A stretch of DNA of 64,000 bases from Larix kaempferi (lineage: Eukaryota > Streptophyta > Pinopsida > Pinales > Pinaceae), in contig BSBM01000596.1 in the NCBI GenBank assembly GCA_027924585.1, positions 10,982,774 through 11,046,773 on the forward strand, read 5' to 3'. The notes beneath the pieces were generated by a model. The model saw only the letters and a list, made by a program, of their open reading frames with translations, was not told the DNA's origin and searched no databases. Made by a program: the position numbers and the translations under genes. This document shows positions 10,198-20,694 of this stretch, piece after piece. How positions within the stretch are numbered: position 1 is the first letter of the stretch; each line of letters opens with the position of its first letter.

Positions 10198-10800
10198 CTA
10201 ACTAAGTGTGCCATCCGCAATTGGATTAATATAGTCAACAGTATTGGTTTTCATCTTGTAGATATGGTCCAAGTCTTGAGCTCTAGATTCCTCTTGAATT
10301 GGTTCAACATATCGCTCACCCTGCAAAGGGTCCAATGGTGCAATGACTCTGATATCATTGCCTTCAAATATCATTTTCATCATCTTTAGATCAATAATGG
10401 TAGAGTTAGTCATTGCCCAATCAATACCCAGCAGTGCTGGATAAGGATGGTTGTCATCCACTATTTCAATTACTTCAAAATCAGCATAGCTGTGCACCTT
10501 GTCAATGTCAACAATGGCGTTGGTTAACATTCCCAAAGGTATAACTATCCCTTGATTAGACATTCTCAACTATAGAGGTGACCACCATAACTTGGGTTTA
10601 CCCATCTGATGCCATGTCTGCTTGGTCAAGACATTTACTTCGGATCCCAGGTCAAGGATGATCTCATCCATCTCATAGTCCCCAATATGTGCAGTGAGTC
10701 TCATTTCCCTTCCTGTTCTTTTAGGACTCTTAATATTATGGACTGCGCCGTTGGTAGCCCCCTTCTTACTGTTTGGCTCGTACTGCCTCAGTAGCTTTTC
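10198..10800 (-). pseudogene. E1 aspartic protease
   Basis: An active-site motif with Leu in place of Ser/Thr is seen in DEIILDLGSEVNVLTKQTWH, upstream of the open piece 10569-10198. That piece carries EVIEIVDDNHPYPALLGIDW, the conserved ALLGIDW flap-to-C-terminal motif of plant gypsy proteases. One stop lies between them near 10570. It would process the Gag-Pol polyprotein. The stretch 10800-10894 joins it to the zinc-knuckle part of gag. Confidence 0.82.
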
Positions 10801-10893
10801 AAATTCCGTGTAAGCATCTGTGCTCTTTAGTCATTTCATACAGCTGTGTAAGAACTGTGCAACATAGGTCCCTGTATCTGTTGCAGTGTTTGT

Positions 10894-11885
10894 CTACTCG
10901 TGTGTTGTTAGCATGTTCTCTCTTTGTGGTACTTCACTGCACAACTGTGTTCTTGGGGAGCCAGGTGGCGGTGCTCTGAACATCTCCTGCGCTTCCTCAA
11001 ATGCTCCCTTATTTTTCTTTAAATCTAGACCCGGTGCTTTCCCAGGAGATTTTCTAATCCATACCGGCTCTCCAGGATTCTTCCTAGGGTCACGCATTCC
11101 GGAGGTCGAAGCTTCTGTGCCTCTGTCCCTTCCTGTATCAATTCCACTACGCATTACAACATTTACACTTGGATCCGTAGTTCTGCTCTTTGCTGCGATC
11201 AGCTGAATATTGGGATTCGGTGATTCTATCCTTCTCCTTTTTTGCATTTCTACCTCAAGCACAGGGCAGTGTTCAATAACATGGTCAAATGATTTACAGT
11301 AATTGCACGTAGTGCATGGGTTGGTACAATCTCTAGAAACGTGACCTGGTTGGCCATAGTTATAATAGATTACCTGGTCGCAGCCTCTTCCTTGCACCAG
11401 GCCGGTATTTCTTCCTCTCCCACGGTATCCATAACCACGGCCTCTATATCCACCCTGATCATAGTGAGTGTTTTCTTTCTTTGGTTGATTTTCCTCTTGG
11501 ATGTGATACATCCCAGCACCTCGCATTGCTTCCATATAACGCTTTCTTTCATTCATGAGCTCATATGTGCGACAGTTGGATTCGTCATGTCTAACTGATT
11601 CACATAAATTACAATATAGGCTCTTAGGTGTTCTTACATATTTCTGTATTAGGTAACAGTCTTCAAGCCTGTGTCCTCTGGTTCTGCAGATTTCATATCA
11701 CGATGCCTGATTATGATTCATGTTGATTGGGTTTGGTGTGCTACTGTCAAGATAGTCTTGAAATAGAGGGCAATGTTCTTTGGTATGGCCTTCTCCTTTG
11801 CATCCGATACACCAAATTTCATGTCCGTGTTCATATCTTTGTTCTTTTCCATTCTTCATACCTTGTAATTCTAACACTAGGGTAG
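10894..11885 (-). pseudogene. E1 gag zinc-knuckle region, five CCHC-like motifs
   Basis: Reading from the E2 junction: CIGCKGEGHTKEHC (~11774-11815), a Cys-less first position variant EICRTRGHRLEDC (~11655-11697), CNLCESVRHDESNC (~11569-11612), YNYGQPGHVSRDC (~11328-11370, first Cys changed to Tyr) and CNYCKSFDHVIEHC (~11266-11307). An R/G-rich stretch (GGYRGRGYGYRGRGRN) lies between motifs 3 and 4. These are nucleic-acid-binding motifs of Gag. Stops interrupt the first half; the piece 11556-10894 is open. Immediately upstream the same gag continues at 31851, across the E2 insertion. Confidence 0.82.
11881..11885. other. target-site duplication of E2, left copy
   Basis: GGTAG precedes the left end of E2; GTTAG (31851-31855) follows its right end. 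Four of five bases agree. The right partner is inside E1 gag, which continues from one side to the other. Confidence 0.6.
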
Positions 11886-12116
11886 TGTTGATGCCTTGGA
11901 TATCGCAGCATCAATCAGAAAGGGATTCTCCCCGATAGATGATCCCAATTAGATTATCTACCGTTTGGTGTGGGGAATTCGTCCGGTTAGCGGTTCCGGC
12001 AACCATGGGTTTGGAGTTTAATTCCGATTATACCGGTTATGGCCCGATCCACCTTTCTTTTGGATTTTATGTTTTTTTTAATGAGATGCAAGTGCCTAAT
12101 TTATATCTGATCTAAA

Positions 12117-12560
12117 TGCAAAACTAAAACAGATCTAAGTCTAAAACTGAAGTAAATCTACCTATCCTTGCAAGGAGCACATTTAAAGGATGAGCAATGA
12201 GCTGTAACAGATATCATAAAGAAAGAACAGATAGCCATCAATTCTTATAGGTAAAGCTACAACAAGATAAAATATCTTTAGAAGATAGCTTCTAATTTAA
12301 TATAAAACAAATTTCATTACTCATCAAAGAAAGAAACAAAATCATCTAATCTAGATGGAAAGAATGAAAGAAACGGATCTAAGTGTAAAACAAACTGAAA
12401 TAAATCTAATGATCCGTGCAAGGAGCAAATTTAAAGGCATGAACAATGAGCTATAGGAGTTATCTTAAAGAAAGAATGGATAGCCATTAAATCAGAAAGA
12501 GAGAGCTACAGCCAAGATAAAGATATCAGAAGATAGCTTCTGATTTAATATAAAACACAT
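12117..12560 (-). repeat. ~235-bp direct duplication in the LTR tail
   Basis: Two blocks (about 12117-12320 and 12352-12560) share AGATCTAAGT, CAAGGAGCA, TTTAAAGG and GAAGATAGCTTCTRATTTAATATAAAAC in the same order, with perhaps 80% identity by eye. The right LTR has the same pair (about 26080-26290 and 26315-26525), so the duplication predates the insertion. From 12561 to 13051 and 11886 to 12116 I see no gene. Confidence 0.7.
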
Positions 12561-13051
12561 TCACTGCTCATAAAATGGAGAAATCGTTTACACAGAAAGA
12601 AGCAAAATCATTTGTTGCAAAGAAATAGTTCAAATAACAAGAAAGATCTCACATTACAGTATGGAAGTCATCAGAATAGTCCAATACACATCCATCTTTC
12701 GTTCCCATGCAAAACGTCCATCTCCAGGATTTTATTAGAAAATTATGTTTTCATAGAACCAATACAAGATAGCTCGTACGGGTCTCAAAAATTCATTCCC
12801 TGCCAAAAGTCCTTTCTAATCCTTCCTAACTTCTATTTATAATTACAAATTTGCCCTTTGGGATGCCACCTGGCCTTTTCCACTTGTCACCTACAGGAAT
12901 TTCTTCTATAATAGACCAAAAATGTGACTATTCCTCTTACAAAAAATATTTAACAAAAGAAAATGGACAGTTTTCCCATAGCTCACGCTTTACACATTTG
13001 AGAGCTTAAAAAACACAACATATCAGAAATAATATTCTGAAATCAGGCTTT

Positions 13052-16000
13052 TCACTCCTGTGTGTGAGCTTCTGCTGGAAGAGGATCGCCCAAATAAATT
13101 GATGCTATTGATGTTTCCTTAGGAGAGGCACTCGAACCCATAGTTGCTGATGCTTCTACTTGGGAAGAAGGGATTGAGCTGGCTGAAATTTCTGCCACTG
13201 ATGGGGAAGAGGGAATTGAGCCCACTGTTGTTGCTGAAATGGCTACTGGGAGAGAAGATTCTGGATTTGCTGTTTCTCCTACTACTGCTGCTGCTCTATT
13301 CTCCTCCTCCGCTATGTAACTATACCATATACCCGTGTCCCTATGACTATGTTTGCTGCAGCAGGGAACAAGATTTTCTGAGAAGTCACATTCTTCCTGA
13401 GCTCTGCTCCAATGCTTTGAACCTCTGTTACTGCAGCTTGATGCACTTATTTAAGCAAATGGCTGTGGATTGATGACATTCCAATATAATGTTGTAAGTC
13501 ATCAATTGCTAGGACATCAATTTTCTTCACGTATTCAGTTTGGATGCCCAGCTCTTCCTTTAGCTCAGCCAAGCGTTGTCCTGAATCCGGGAAGTCATCG
13601 AGGGATTGTGGGAAATTCAATTTGCACCTGTCATGCACTTCCTGGATTCTTTGATACAGACCGTTGATCTTATCCCTTGTTCCTTGCACACTGGCTATTA
13701 GCTTACTGCCACAGTTTCTGCAGAAGTCCAAAAGGGCCACATCTTCATTAAAACCCTCCACAGATTTGAATGGAAGATGTGTGGGAAAATCCCCCTTTCC
13801 TTCTCACCATTTTATCTGGATCATGATATTTGCCTTAACACGGGTATGCTTAGCTTTGAGCCTATGGGCCTCTGCATTAATTTCTTTTAACCTGACCACC
13901 ATGGCCTTGAGCTTGCAAACCTCATTAGTGATTAGCTCCTGAGTGTCATGCATTTGCTTCAGGATGCTACAGGACAACTCATGGAAGGGAGACATGTCCA
14001 TCGTCCTGCTCTCAGCTTACTCCAATTGCTCAGCTAATGCCAGCTTGTCTGTTTCAAGCTGGGACACTTTGGCTACTGCATCATTCTTTTCTACTTCCTC
14101 AATCACCATCAGAACCGATAGCTGCTCCTTCTCTCCCTCTAACCAGTTATATTTGTCTGACAGCTCTTTATGCTCGGCGTATAGGGAATTATACTTGTTC
14201 ACCACAAGATCCCTGTGGGCTTGCTCATTAGCCACAGCTTGTTGTAGCGTACGAGCTCTCTTCTTTGTCAATACATTTTCTCTGACTATAACGCCTACAT
14301 TGTCCAGTTATGCTTATGTTGTTTCTACAACTACGGATGCCATAGCAAAGGGATCTTTATCTGTATTCCACATTACAGTGACCTCCCGATGGGTAATGAT
14401 GTCATCCTGGAAGGGACTTTTGATCCTCTCTTCCGATTTGAGGACCATTGCTTTCCTTTTCTTGTCATAGACAAACTCATTCCACCTGGACACTGTATGT
14501 TTTCCCGATGGAGTGTACAGGACAATTGGGTGGTCCATAATGTCTATTTCTTCTTCAGCAGGTGGGGTCCGGACTTCCTGAGCTAGATCTACTCCCACAT
14601 TTTGGCTACCCGAGCCACCTACTTGAGGTGCGTCTACTTCCATGTCTTGGACACCGGACCCACTTGCTTGGGCATATTCCCCTGCTTTTAGCTCTTCTTC
14701 CACTTTCCGTTCAGCTTCCTGTCCTCCTTCCCCTCCTTCAACTTGTGGCTGACCTTCATCTCCTTTCTGCCGCTTTTCATCTTCAGCCTCCTTCTGCTGT
14801 TCGGCTTCCTCTGCTTCTTTCTGCAGCCTCTCACTTTCGGCTTCTTGATGCATTCTTGCCACTTCAGCTTCCTGCAGTAACCTGGCTTCCTCATCCTCCT
14901 GGAGCAACCTGGCTTCCTCTCTTAATCTGAGCTCTTCCTGAGCGCGGGCATCATCAGCTTCTTTCTCCTTCTGCTGGCTGGTCTTCTGGATCTTGGTGGA
15001 GCTAGAACTTGTTCCACTGCCTTGGCGAAAGGTTCGCATCTCAGCCATGTTGCTGATGCCCTTGAATACCTCTTCCTTGACATCGGGATAGTGAGAGTAC
15101 TCAAAATGAGCATAGATTTCCCTACAATGCTCGGCCACTTTTCCCTTCCTGTCATTTCTGTGGAAGATCACCTCACCGAAGTGGAAGGCTTTTAGCTCCT
15201 GAACAAACTCTTTGGCTGAGGAAACCCCCGAGAACTTGTAAGCACCTATGCAGAAAGGTAGAGGGGGAAAGGAAGCCTTATGTTGTTTGTGGAGCATTGC
15301 TCCAATTCCATCCAGGAATATTTGTCTTACTGCTTCCTTAAGGACCACATAATCTGTGGCATACTGCGGCAGGATGTATGGAGCTTTAGTCCCTCCAAAC
15401 ATTCTGAGGTAGGTTCCTTGCTCTGAAAAGTAAAAATCTTTGTAATTCTCAAGGACTTCCACACCGTTCTCTGACAGGCACTTGGGCTCCTCCTTGAATA
15501 ACTTCTCATATAGCGGCACGATGAACCCCTCACAGATGATTTTGTAGCTAGGTTTGTAATTCTGGGCCCACATCATCCTGAAAGCGGTATAAACCAGGGT
15601 GGTGGCCTTATCCCACGAGCAGCCCAATTTGGGGAAGTCCACCTTGGCCAAAACACAATCGATCAGATATGAGGACATGAAAAATTCTGCCTTCTTCGAG
15701 GCTAGTCCCTCTCTTGCAGCAACTATCACTGAGGCCAAACTGTCTGACAGGAGAGTGGCCCAGTCAAACACAGTTCCTTTAAACGCCACGAAGTGGATAA
15801 TAGGGACCCACTGAATCTTATACACGGTTCCATCGAGCATGCCGAAGATTCTGCACAGCATCAAGGCGATCAATCTGAAAGGAGGTCTCAGATTCTGTAC
15901 GTCATATTCGTCGTTTCCTTTCTTTCTCAAATGCTTTCCTGCTACTAGTAGCTTTTTGGCCATCTCAACGTTATTCATTTTGCCCAACCATTCATCAGTC

Positions 16001-16359
16001 AGAGCTTGCTGGGAGCAAGGAAATTTATAGGCTGCGGCAATGCATGCTGGGTGGAATGAGGCAATGGCTACTTTCCCGCTATCATTTATCACTCTTCCTT
16101 CCACATCGGCATGTTGGAGTATCCATCCGATTACTTCAGCACAGGGGAATAGTTCAGGGCGGGTAGCAGCTCTGGTTATGCCAGAAGCTTTGATATTTAG
16201 GTAAGTCTGCCCCTCTTCTAACAACATGTCTGGGACATCCTGGTCTCAGATCATCCTGTAAATGTCACCCCAGCGGATTTCTGGAGGAACACCGGTGGTG
16301 CACCTAGTATCCTGGAGTGAAGTCTCAGTTTTAAGTGGTGTGGGCCTTTTCTCAGTCAT
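13052..16359 (-). pseudogene. LTR-encoded ORF of E2, left copy (~1,100 codons), unknown function
   Basis: The ATG at 16357-16359 (MTEKRPTPLKTETS) opens a frame ending TGA at 13052-13054. The span is 3,308 nt, one base short of whole codons because one base is missing near 13352 compared with the right copy. The ancestral ORF was therefore about 1,102 codons. Residues ~1-420 look globular and hydrophobic (IALMLCRIFGMLDGTVYKIQ, WVPIIHFVAFKGTVFDWATL). Then come a Q/E/K/R helix (~450-540), an acidic Pro/Gly stretch, and coiled-coil segments. Stops at 16246, ~14311, 14017, 13803 and ~13444; the 637 codons from 16227 to 14314 are open. I see no RT, protease, envelope, signal peptide or membrane segment. 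A promoter-like site lies ~950 bases upstream. Resembles retroelement-linked plant proteins of unknown role; not certain. Confidence 0.7.
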
Positions 16360-16639
16360 CTTAGCCTTCTTCTTACCACCTTTTGGAATTTTGACTTATC
16401 CCTGATGGAACCCACATACAATTCATTATGAAATTGAGCAACATACTGTGAGATTTTAACAGAGATCATCATCGTTTTAATATGTGAATGAGATAAAACC
16501 AAAATGTGAAGCTGCATTTTAGGAAGCAAATACACCACTCCAATCTAGATTTAAACATTCTAATTCTTTTAAAGGGGCGGGTTTGGAAATGATCCTGCGT
16601 GGATAAGCGCGATGTGGAAGCAATCTGCTTTTGGCCCAA

Positions 16640-17303
16640 CATCTAGGAGGGATGGTACCTCTCGCCATGGCTGCGGTTCAAATGGCTAATGGCGGGGAAG
16701 TCTGGGGTTGAAATGACTCTGCGACAAAATAAGGAGGCGTTTTCATATTTACGAGCCGACGGAAGCCTCGACCGCTATGGTTATCTGACGGTACCTGGGA
16801 GAGGAATTCTATGGTAGGTTTTGAAATTCGGATAGGGGTTGACGACGCCGGGAATGTGGGTGATGAAAAATAAAAACCCGGGTGGTTATAGTTTAGGGCT
16901 TTGGCTGGTGTAGTTTAAACATTCACGGGGTTTGGTGACTTTGAACGCGAAGAACAACGACGTATGCGGCTTGCAGACTAACGGTCTGACATTTTAAGAT
17001 TTCTATGTTTTGTATGACGGAACAAATAAAAATTTAAGCCGTATTTGACGGGCAAAATAGCCCATGATGGGCCTTTTTCCCGTCAAAATCCACCCAATTC
17101 CTATCGTCTTCTAAACAGAACAATCCCAACGGTAAACTTATGCGTGGAAGAGACAAAAATAATGGTTAGAACACCCTACCTGGAACCGTGAAGATGGCTG
17201 GATGAGGTGGCCGTGAGTAAGCTGAGCTGGAGCGGTCGCGCGACGCCCAACAGTGGTTTGCCAATCGATAAATCACAATGTGTTGGCTCGTACCCCCGTC
17301 GTT
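16640..17303 (-). other. putative leader of the LTR transcript
   Basis: About 940 bases separate the TATA-like box from the ORF start. The stretch holds a strong hairpin (17044-17087), several short GC-rich runs and no open frame of note. The matching stretch in the right LTR begins right after a deletion near 29,812. Confidence 0.5.
17044..17087 (-). other. 44-bp leader hairpin, left LTR
   Basis: Arms TTTGACGGG and CCCGTCAAA enclose an inner stem AGCCCAT/ATGGGC. One mismatch sits next to the outer stem. In the right LTR the same site (30238-30281) has a perfect 14-bp outer stem, TTTGACGGGCAAAA with TTTTGCCCGTCAAA. The fold is kept although bases differ. Confidence 0.65.
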
Positions 17304-17326
17304 TATTTAAATAGACCGGGCACGTG
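17304..17326 (-). promoter_or_regulatory. LTR core promoter: TATA-like box and G-box, left copy
   Basis: TATTTAAATA at 17304-17313 and CACGTG at 17321-17326. On the minus strand the G-box is 7 bases upstream of the TATA-like box, in the right order to drive the LTR ORF and the element. Both motifs are palindromes, so direction rests on order and on the downstream ORF. Identical at 30498-30520 in the other LTR. Confidence 0.5.
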
Positions 17327-17459
17327 CGAGTTTAATTTGGTGGTTGGCACACTTAAAACGCGGCTTAAATACATCATACGCCGCGGTCATGTCAAGTGAT
17401 CTCGATACGCGCACGACCGCCACCTGCGGGATGAACTCGCGACCGCCACCCGCCATTGT

Positions 17460-18540
17460 GGAAGGTTATGCTGAACTCCTTCACCATTTCAGTAGAGGTT
17501 GATGAATTGCTTCCACAAAAATGGAATGCGGACGTTTAAGTCTTTTGGCGGCCTCTTCGGGGTGAAAATGTGAAAGCTTCCGAAACTGCGGAAAGCTTTC
17601 GCAAGTGGCTTCCACAGCTTCAGAAGACTTCCGAAAATGCTTCCGCAAAAGGCCCTCGTGGATTCGACAAAATTTCTAAGTTTTGGCCACACTCGTTTCT
17701 GATGTTGCGGAAAGCTCTCACGATTCGCTTCCACCGTTTCGGAAGGAATCGGTGAATGGCTCCACTGTTTCGGTGAGATAAGGTGAAGACGTCCGCAAAA
17801 AAAAAATTCTAAGACTCCGCAGGGTTTCGGGCGGGTTTCGCGAATGGTTTCCGCAACAGACTTCTGCCATCGCGGAAAGAGAACCTGAATGGTTCCTCAA
17901 CTTTTCTCGCCGGGGTTGCGGGAAGGTAACGCGAAGGCTTCTGCGAAGGCTTCTGCGAAGGCTCGGGAAGAATATCGCCAACGCTTCCGCAACTTCAGGA
18001 CATAAAGATTTTCCAAAAAAAAACGTAGTTGCTTGGCAGATTCGGGGAAGGTTGGCGAATTTCATCCGCACGTTTCGGGCGGCTTTCATGAATTCTTCCT
18101 CTGTTTCGGAAGGGATTCGTCAAATGTTTCCGCGACCTTTTCAAGAATAATTTCAAAGCTTTTTCGGGGAACTTATGACGAATGCTTCCGTAGCTTCGGA
18201 GAGATAGCTTGAACGGTTCCGCAATTTTGGGATGGAAAGTCCAAAGGCTCCGCAATACTTCAAAAGAAAGTTTCTAAGTCTCTTCAGAGTTTCAGAGAGG
18301 TTCGGCGAATTGTGCTCTCCGTTTCGTAAGGAATTCTTGTATTCTTCCGCAGTTTTCAACAATTCTTCCGCAACCTTTTGAGGAAAAGTTTCCAAGTTCT
18401 TTTCGAGAAGATTTAAACAAACAGCTTCTATCATTTCGGGAGGGAACCTCGAACACTTCCGCAACTACGGGGCTTTATCAAATCGTTCCGCGATTTTTTA
18501 GGAATATTTCATGAATTTAACTTTTAGAGGAAGGAAGACT
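17460..18540 (-). repeat. degenerate TTCCG/CGGAAG repeat region in U3
   Basis: About 1.1 kb is dense in TTCCGC, CGGAAG, TTTCGG and GCGAAGGCTTCCGC-like units at irregular 15-60 base spacing, unlike anything else in the window. It is upstream of the promoter on the minus strand, where U3 enhancers lie. The minus-strand ORFs here (18464-18153, 18089-17718) are open only because the repeat lacks stops. The same block is at about 30640-31670 in the right LTR. Confidence 0.65.
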
Positions 18541-18683
18541 GGGAGAGGTTCACAGCAAGATTTTCTGTTGAAAATAAAGATAAAAGTTGGGAATGGCCCT
18601 TAAGGCATCCTTTCTAAAAAGTTTAAAGTAGGGTCCCCAATATGTACAAATTTTTTTTGGGGGGGGATGTTGCTGCAACAACA

Positions 18684-19739
18684 ATGGTGAGTCGCTGGCG
18701 AACACAGATCTCTGAAAAATTCCTCTTCATGGTTCGAAACCTCATCAAAGACATTCATCTTAGGTGCACTTCTCAGCTGAGCATTTTAAATTCATGTGAG
18801 GGGAAGAAGGCACTTTACCTACTAGCCATTGGGGAAAGGGGAGCTTTGACCGAGACATCTTCACCACTCTCAAAGGGCCAACATATGAGATTCATTTTAG
18901 GAGGGTCATCCTTCAGATGGTCACTACTTCTGGACTCCACAGGATTTGCAACACTTTCTCATGGACATTATTGCTCTTGTTCCTCATTCCCATGTTGCTT
19001 GCATCCTTTTGGATGTTTGTACTTTGGACAGCTTAGCTGTTTGAGCCTTCCAGAGATATTTTCTTTGGTCATGATCTTTGATTTAGGCTCCTCAATCCAT
19101 AATGTCCTTTTGTGTGAGTTAGAAATTTTATTGATTTGATCAAGCCTCACGGACAGATAGGAGCCCATTTTGGGCTGAGCCTTTTGGACAACCTTCTTGA
19201 TTTTACATGTCTTTTGCTTTTGTCTCAGCCATGCTTTAATTGAGGCGAGAATCTCTGGAAAATAGACTCTTGAATATAAGCCATTTTGGCTGTTAAATTT
19301 GCAGCATGGAGTCATTCCAATACCCTATGTCCTCAATATGTGCTACTTTCCATGGGTCCAAATTTGGTAACCTTCTTGAGATGCCTTAGGTGTGAGAGTG
19401 GGTGGAGCCCAGAGATAGTAATGAAGATGGTCATGGGTCTCTGCTATTTTAAAAGGATTAGTGTGACTAGCAGAGTAGGCTTCCTTCCTTCTGAATATTT
19501 CAGCGAGAGCACTACAGACAAAATTTACTTGAGCATAGTTCCAAACTCATGGGTCGCGAGATTTATTTGAGAGAGCTATCCTCGACGAGAAACTCAACCA
19601 TAGGGGCTTTCAGAAAACAAAACTTGTTGCAAAGGTTCAAATGATAATGAAAGAAACAAAATGGCCGAAAAATAAAGCAAACAAAGGCTAAAGCAACAAT
19701 AAAAGAAACTTTATTTATGTATAGGAAGTCTCAGCGAGA
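18684..19739 (-). other. E2 3' internal untranslated region
   Basis: Between the integrase stop and the 3' LTR. A minus-strand ORF (19315-18968) is Lys/Gln-rich (KTCKIKKVVQKAQPKMG) and I do not recognise it. The plus-strand ORF 18642-19139 crosses the LTR edge and is not credible. No envelope-like features. A purine run GAAGAGGAA (minus strand, 18720-18728) is the only candidate polypurine tract. Confidence 0.5.
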
Positions 19740-20694
19740 CTACGCAAAGTATTGTTTCAGAGTGAGGCCATTGAGAGGAAGGGTTACTTCTTCTCCCTCG
19801 AGATTTGTCAATTTGTAAGTGTTTGGGCCTAATTTTGCCGAGATTTGGTACGGGCCTACCCATAGATGTTGAAATTTCGTATGCATTCCTTTGCCTTCGT
19901 GATTATGATCCCATTTCAGGACTAAGTCCCCAACTCCAAAACTTATTTTACTGGACTTCCTCTTATCGAACCATCTCTTAACTATGTCTTGATGTTGATG
20001 GAATCGATCTTTAGCTTTCTGTTGGGCTTCTTCACGTTGAAGCAGGGTGTTAATCCTGGATTGTAAGGCTTGGCTACCAGAACCCCGAGAGGCTTGGGAT
20101 AACTGTAAGGATGGGAGTAAGATGTTTGGAGGAAGGATGGCTTCCTTTCCATAGACAAGAGTGAAAGGGGAAACACCTAAATCGTTCTTTGGGGTCACCC
20201 TATCTGTCCATAAGGCATTTGGGAGAGCTACATGCCAACTTCTCTGGTTTTCTATCACAGTCTTCTTAAGAATTCGAATCAGATTCTTATTCGAGGATTC
20301 AGCTAATCTAATTGGCTGAATAATGCAACTTAATTCCCCATTCATAAACAAATTCATTTATCTTGCAAGATGAAAAATAAGTAGCATTATCAAAAACGAG
20401 GGAAATTGGAACCCCAAACCTGGTTATGATGTTCTCTTTCAGGAAGCTGATGACCGCGTCTTCATTGACCTTGCACAAAGGGATAGCCTCCGTCCACCTA
20501 GTGAAGTAGTCTGTAGCCGTTAGGATGTATCGATGTTGCAACGAAGAATTTGTATTTATCTCCCCGATAACATCTATACCCCACTGCTCAAAAGGCTCAG
20601 AGATGATGACCGGCTGCAATGGTCTTGCTGCCTTAGGTAACTTCCCAGCACTTCTCTGGCATACATCACAGTTTCGTGCATACGTGTGGGCGTC
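19740..20694 (-). pseudogene. E2 integrase
   Basis: The HHCC domain starts in the previous frame piece (LHDGPVGGHYSGETTAHKKL) and continues after a TGA at 20695-20697 with YARNCDVCQRSAGK. TGA most likely replaced CGA (R). The core has the Asp of QWGIDVIGEI, the Asp of LVFDNATYF, and the Glu of LAESSNKNLI, so all three catalytic residues are present. Between HYSAN and LAESSNKN a short deletion (the usual YYPQGNG stretch) also shifts the frame near 20310. The C-terminus has DLVLKWDHNHEGKGMHTKFQ and LWVGPYQISAKLG, the GPY motif, ending LTLKQYFA. No chromodomain is seen. Confidence 0.85.

Larger units (their letters stand above)
11886..18683 (-). repeat. 3' LTR of E2 (6.8 kb)
   Basis: On the minus strand it starts TGTTGTTGCAGCAACA and ends GGCATCAACA. 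Order on that strand: G-run, degenerate TTCCG/CGGAAG repeat region, TATA/G-box, leader hairpin, 1,100-codon ORF, a ~1 kb AT-rich tail with a duplicated 240-bp block. The right copy matches along its whole length apart from deletions corresponding to about 15,990-16,640 and 14,425-14,560 here. No clear polypurine tract touches 18684; the nearest purine run is about 37 bases away. Confidence 0.8.

Noticed and set aside
18968-19315. Lys/Gln-rich 115-codon ORF as a regulatory protein of E2
   Set aside because: No motif, no start context, and the region is the 3' untranslated part; could be chance.
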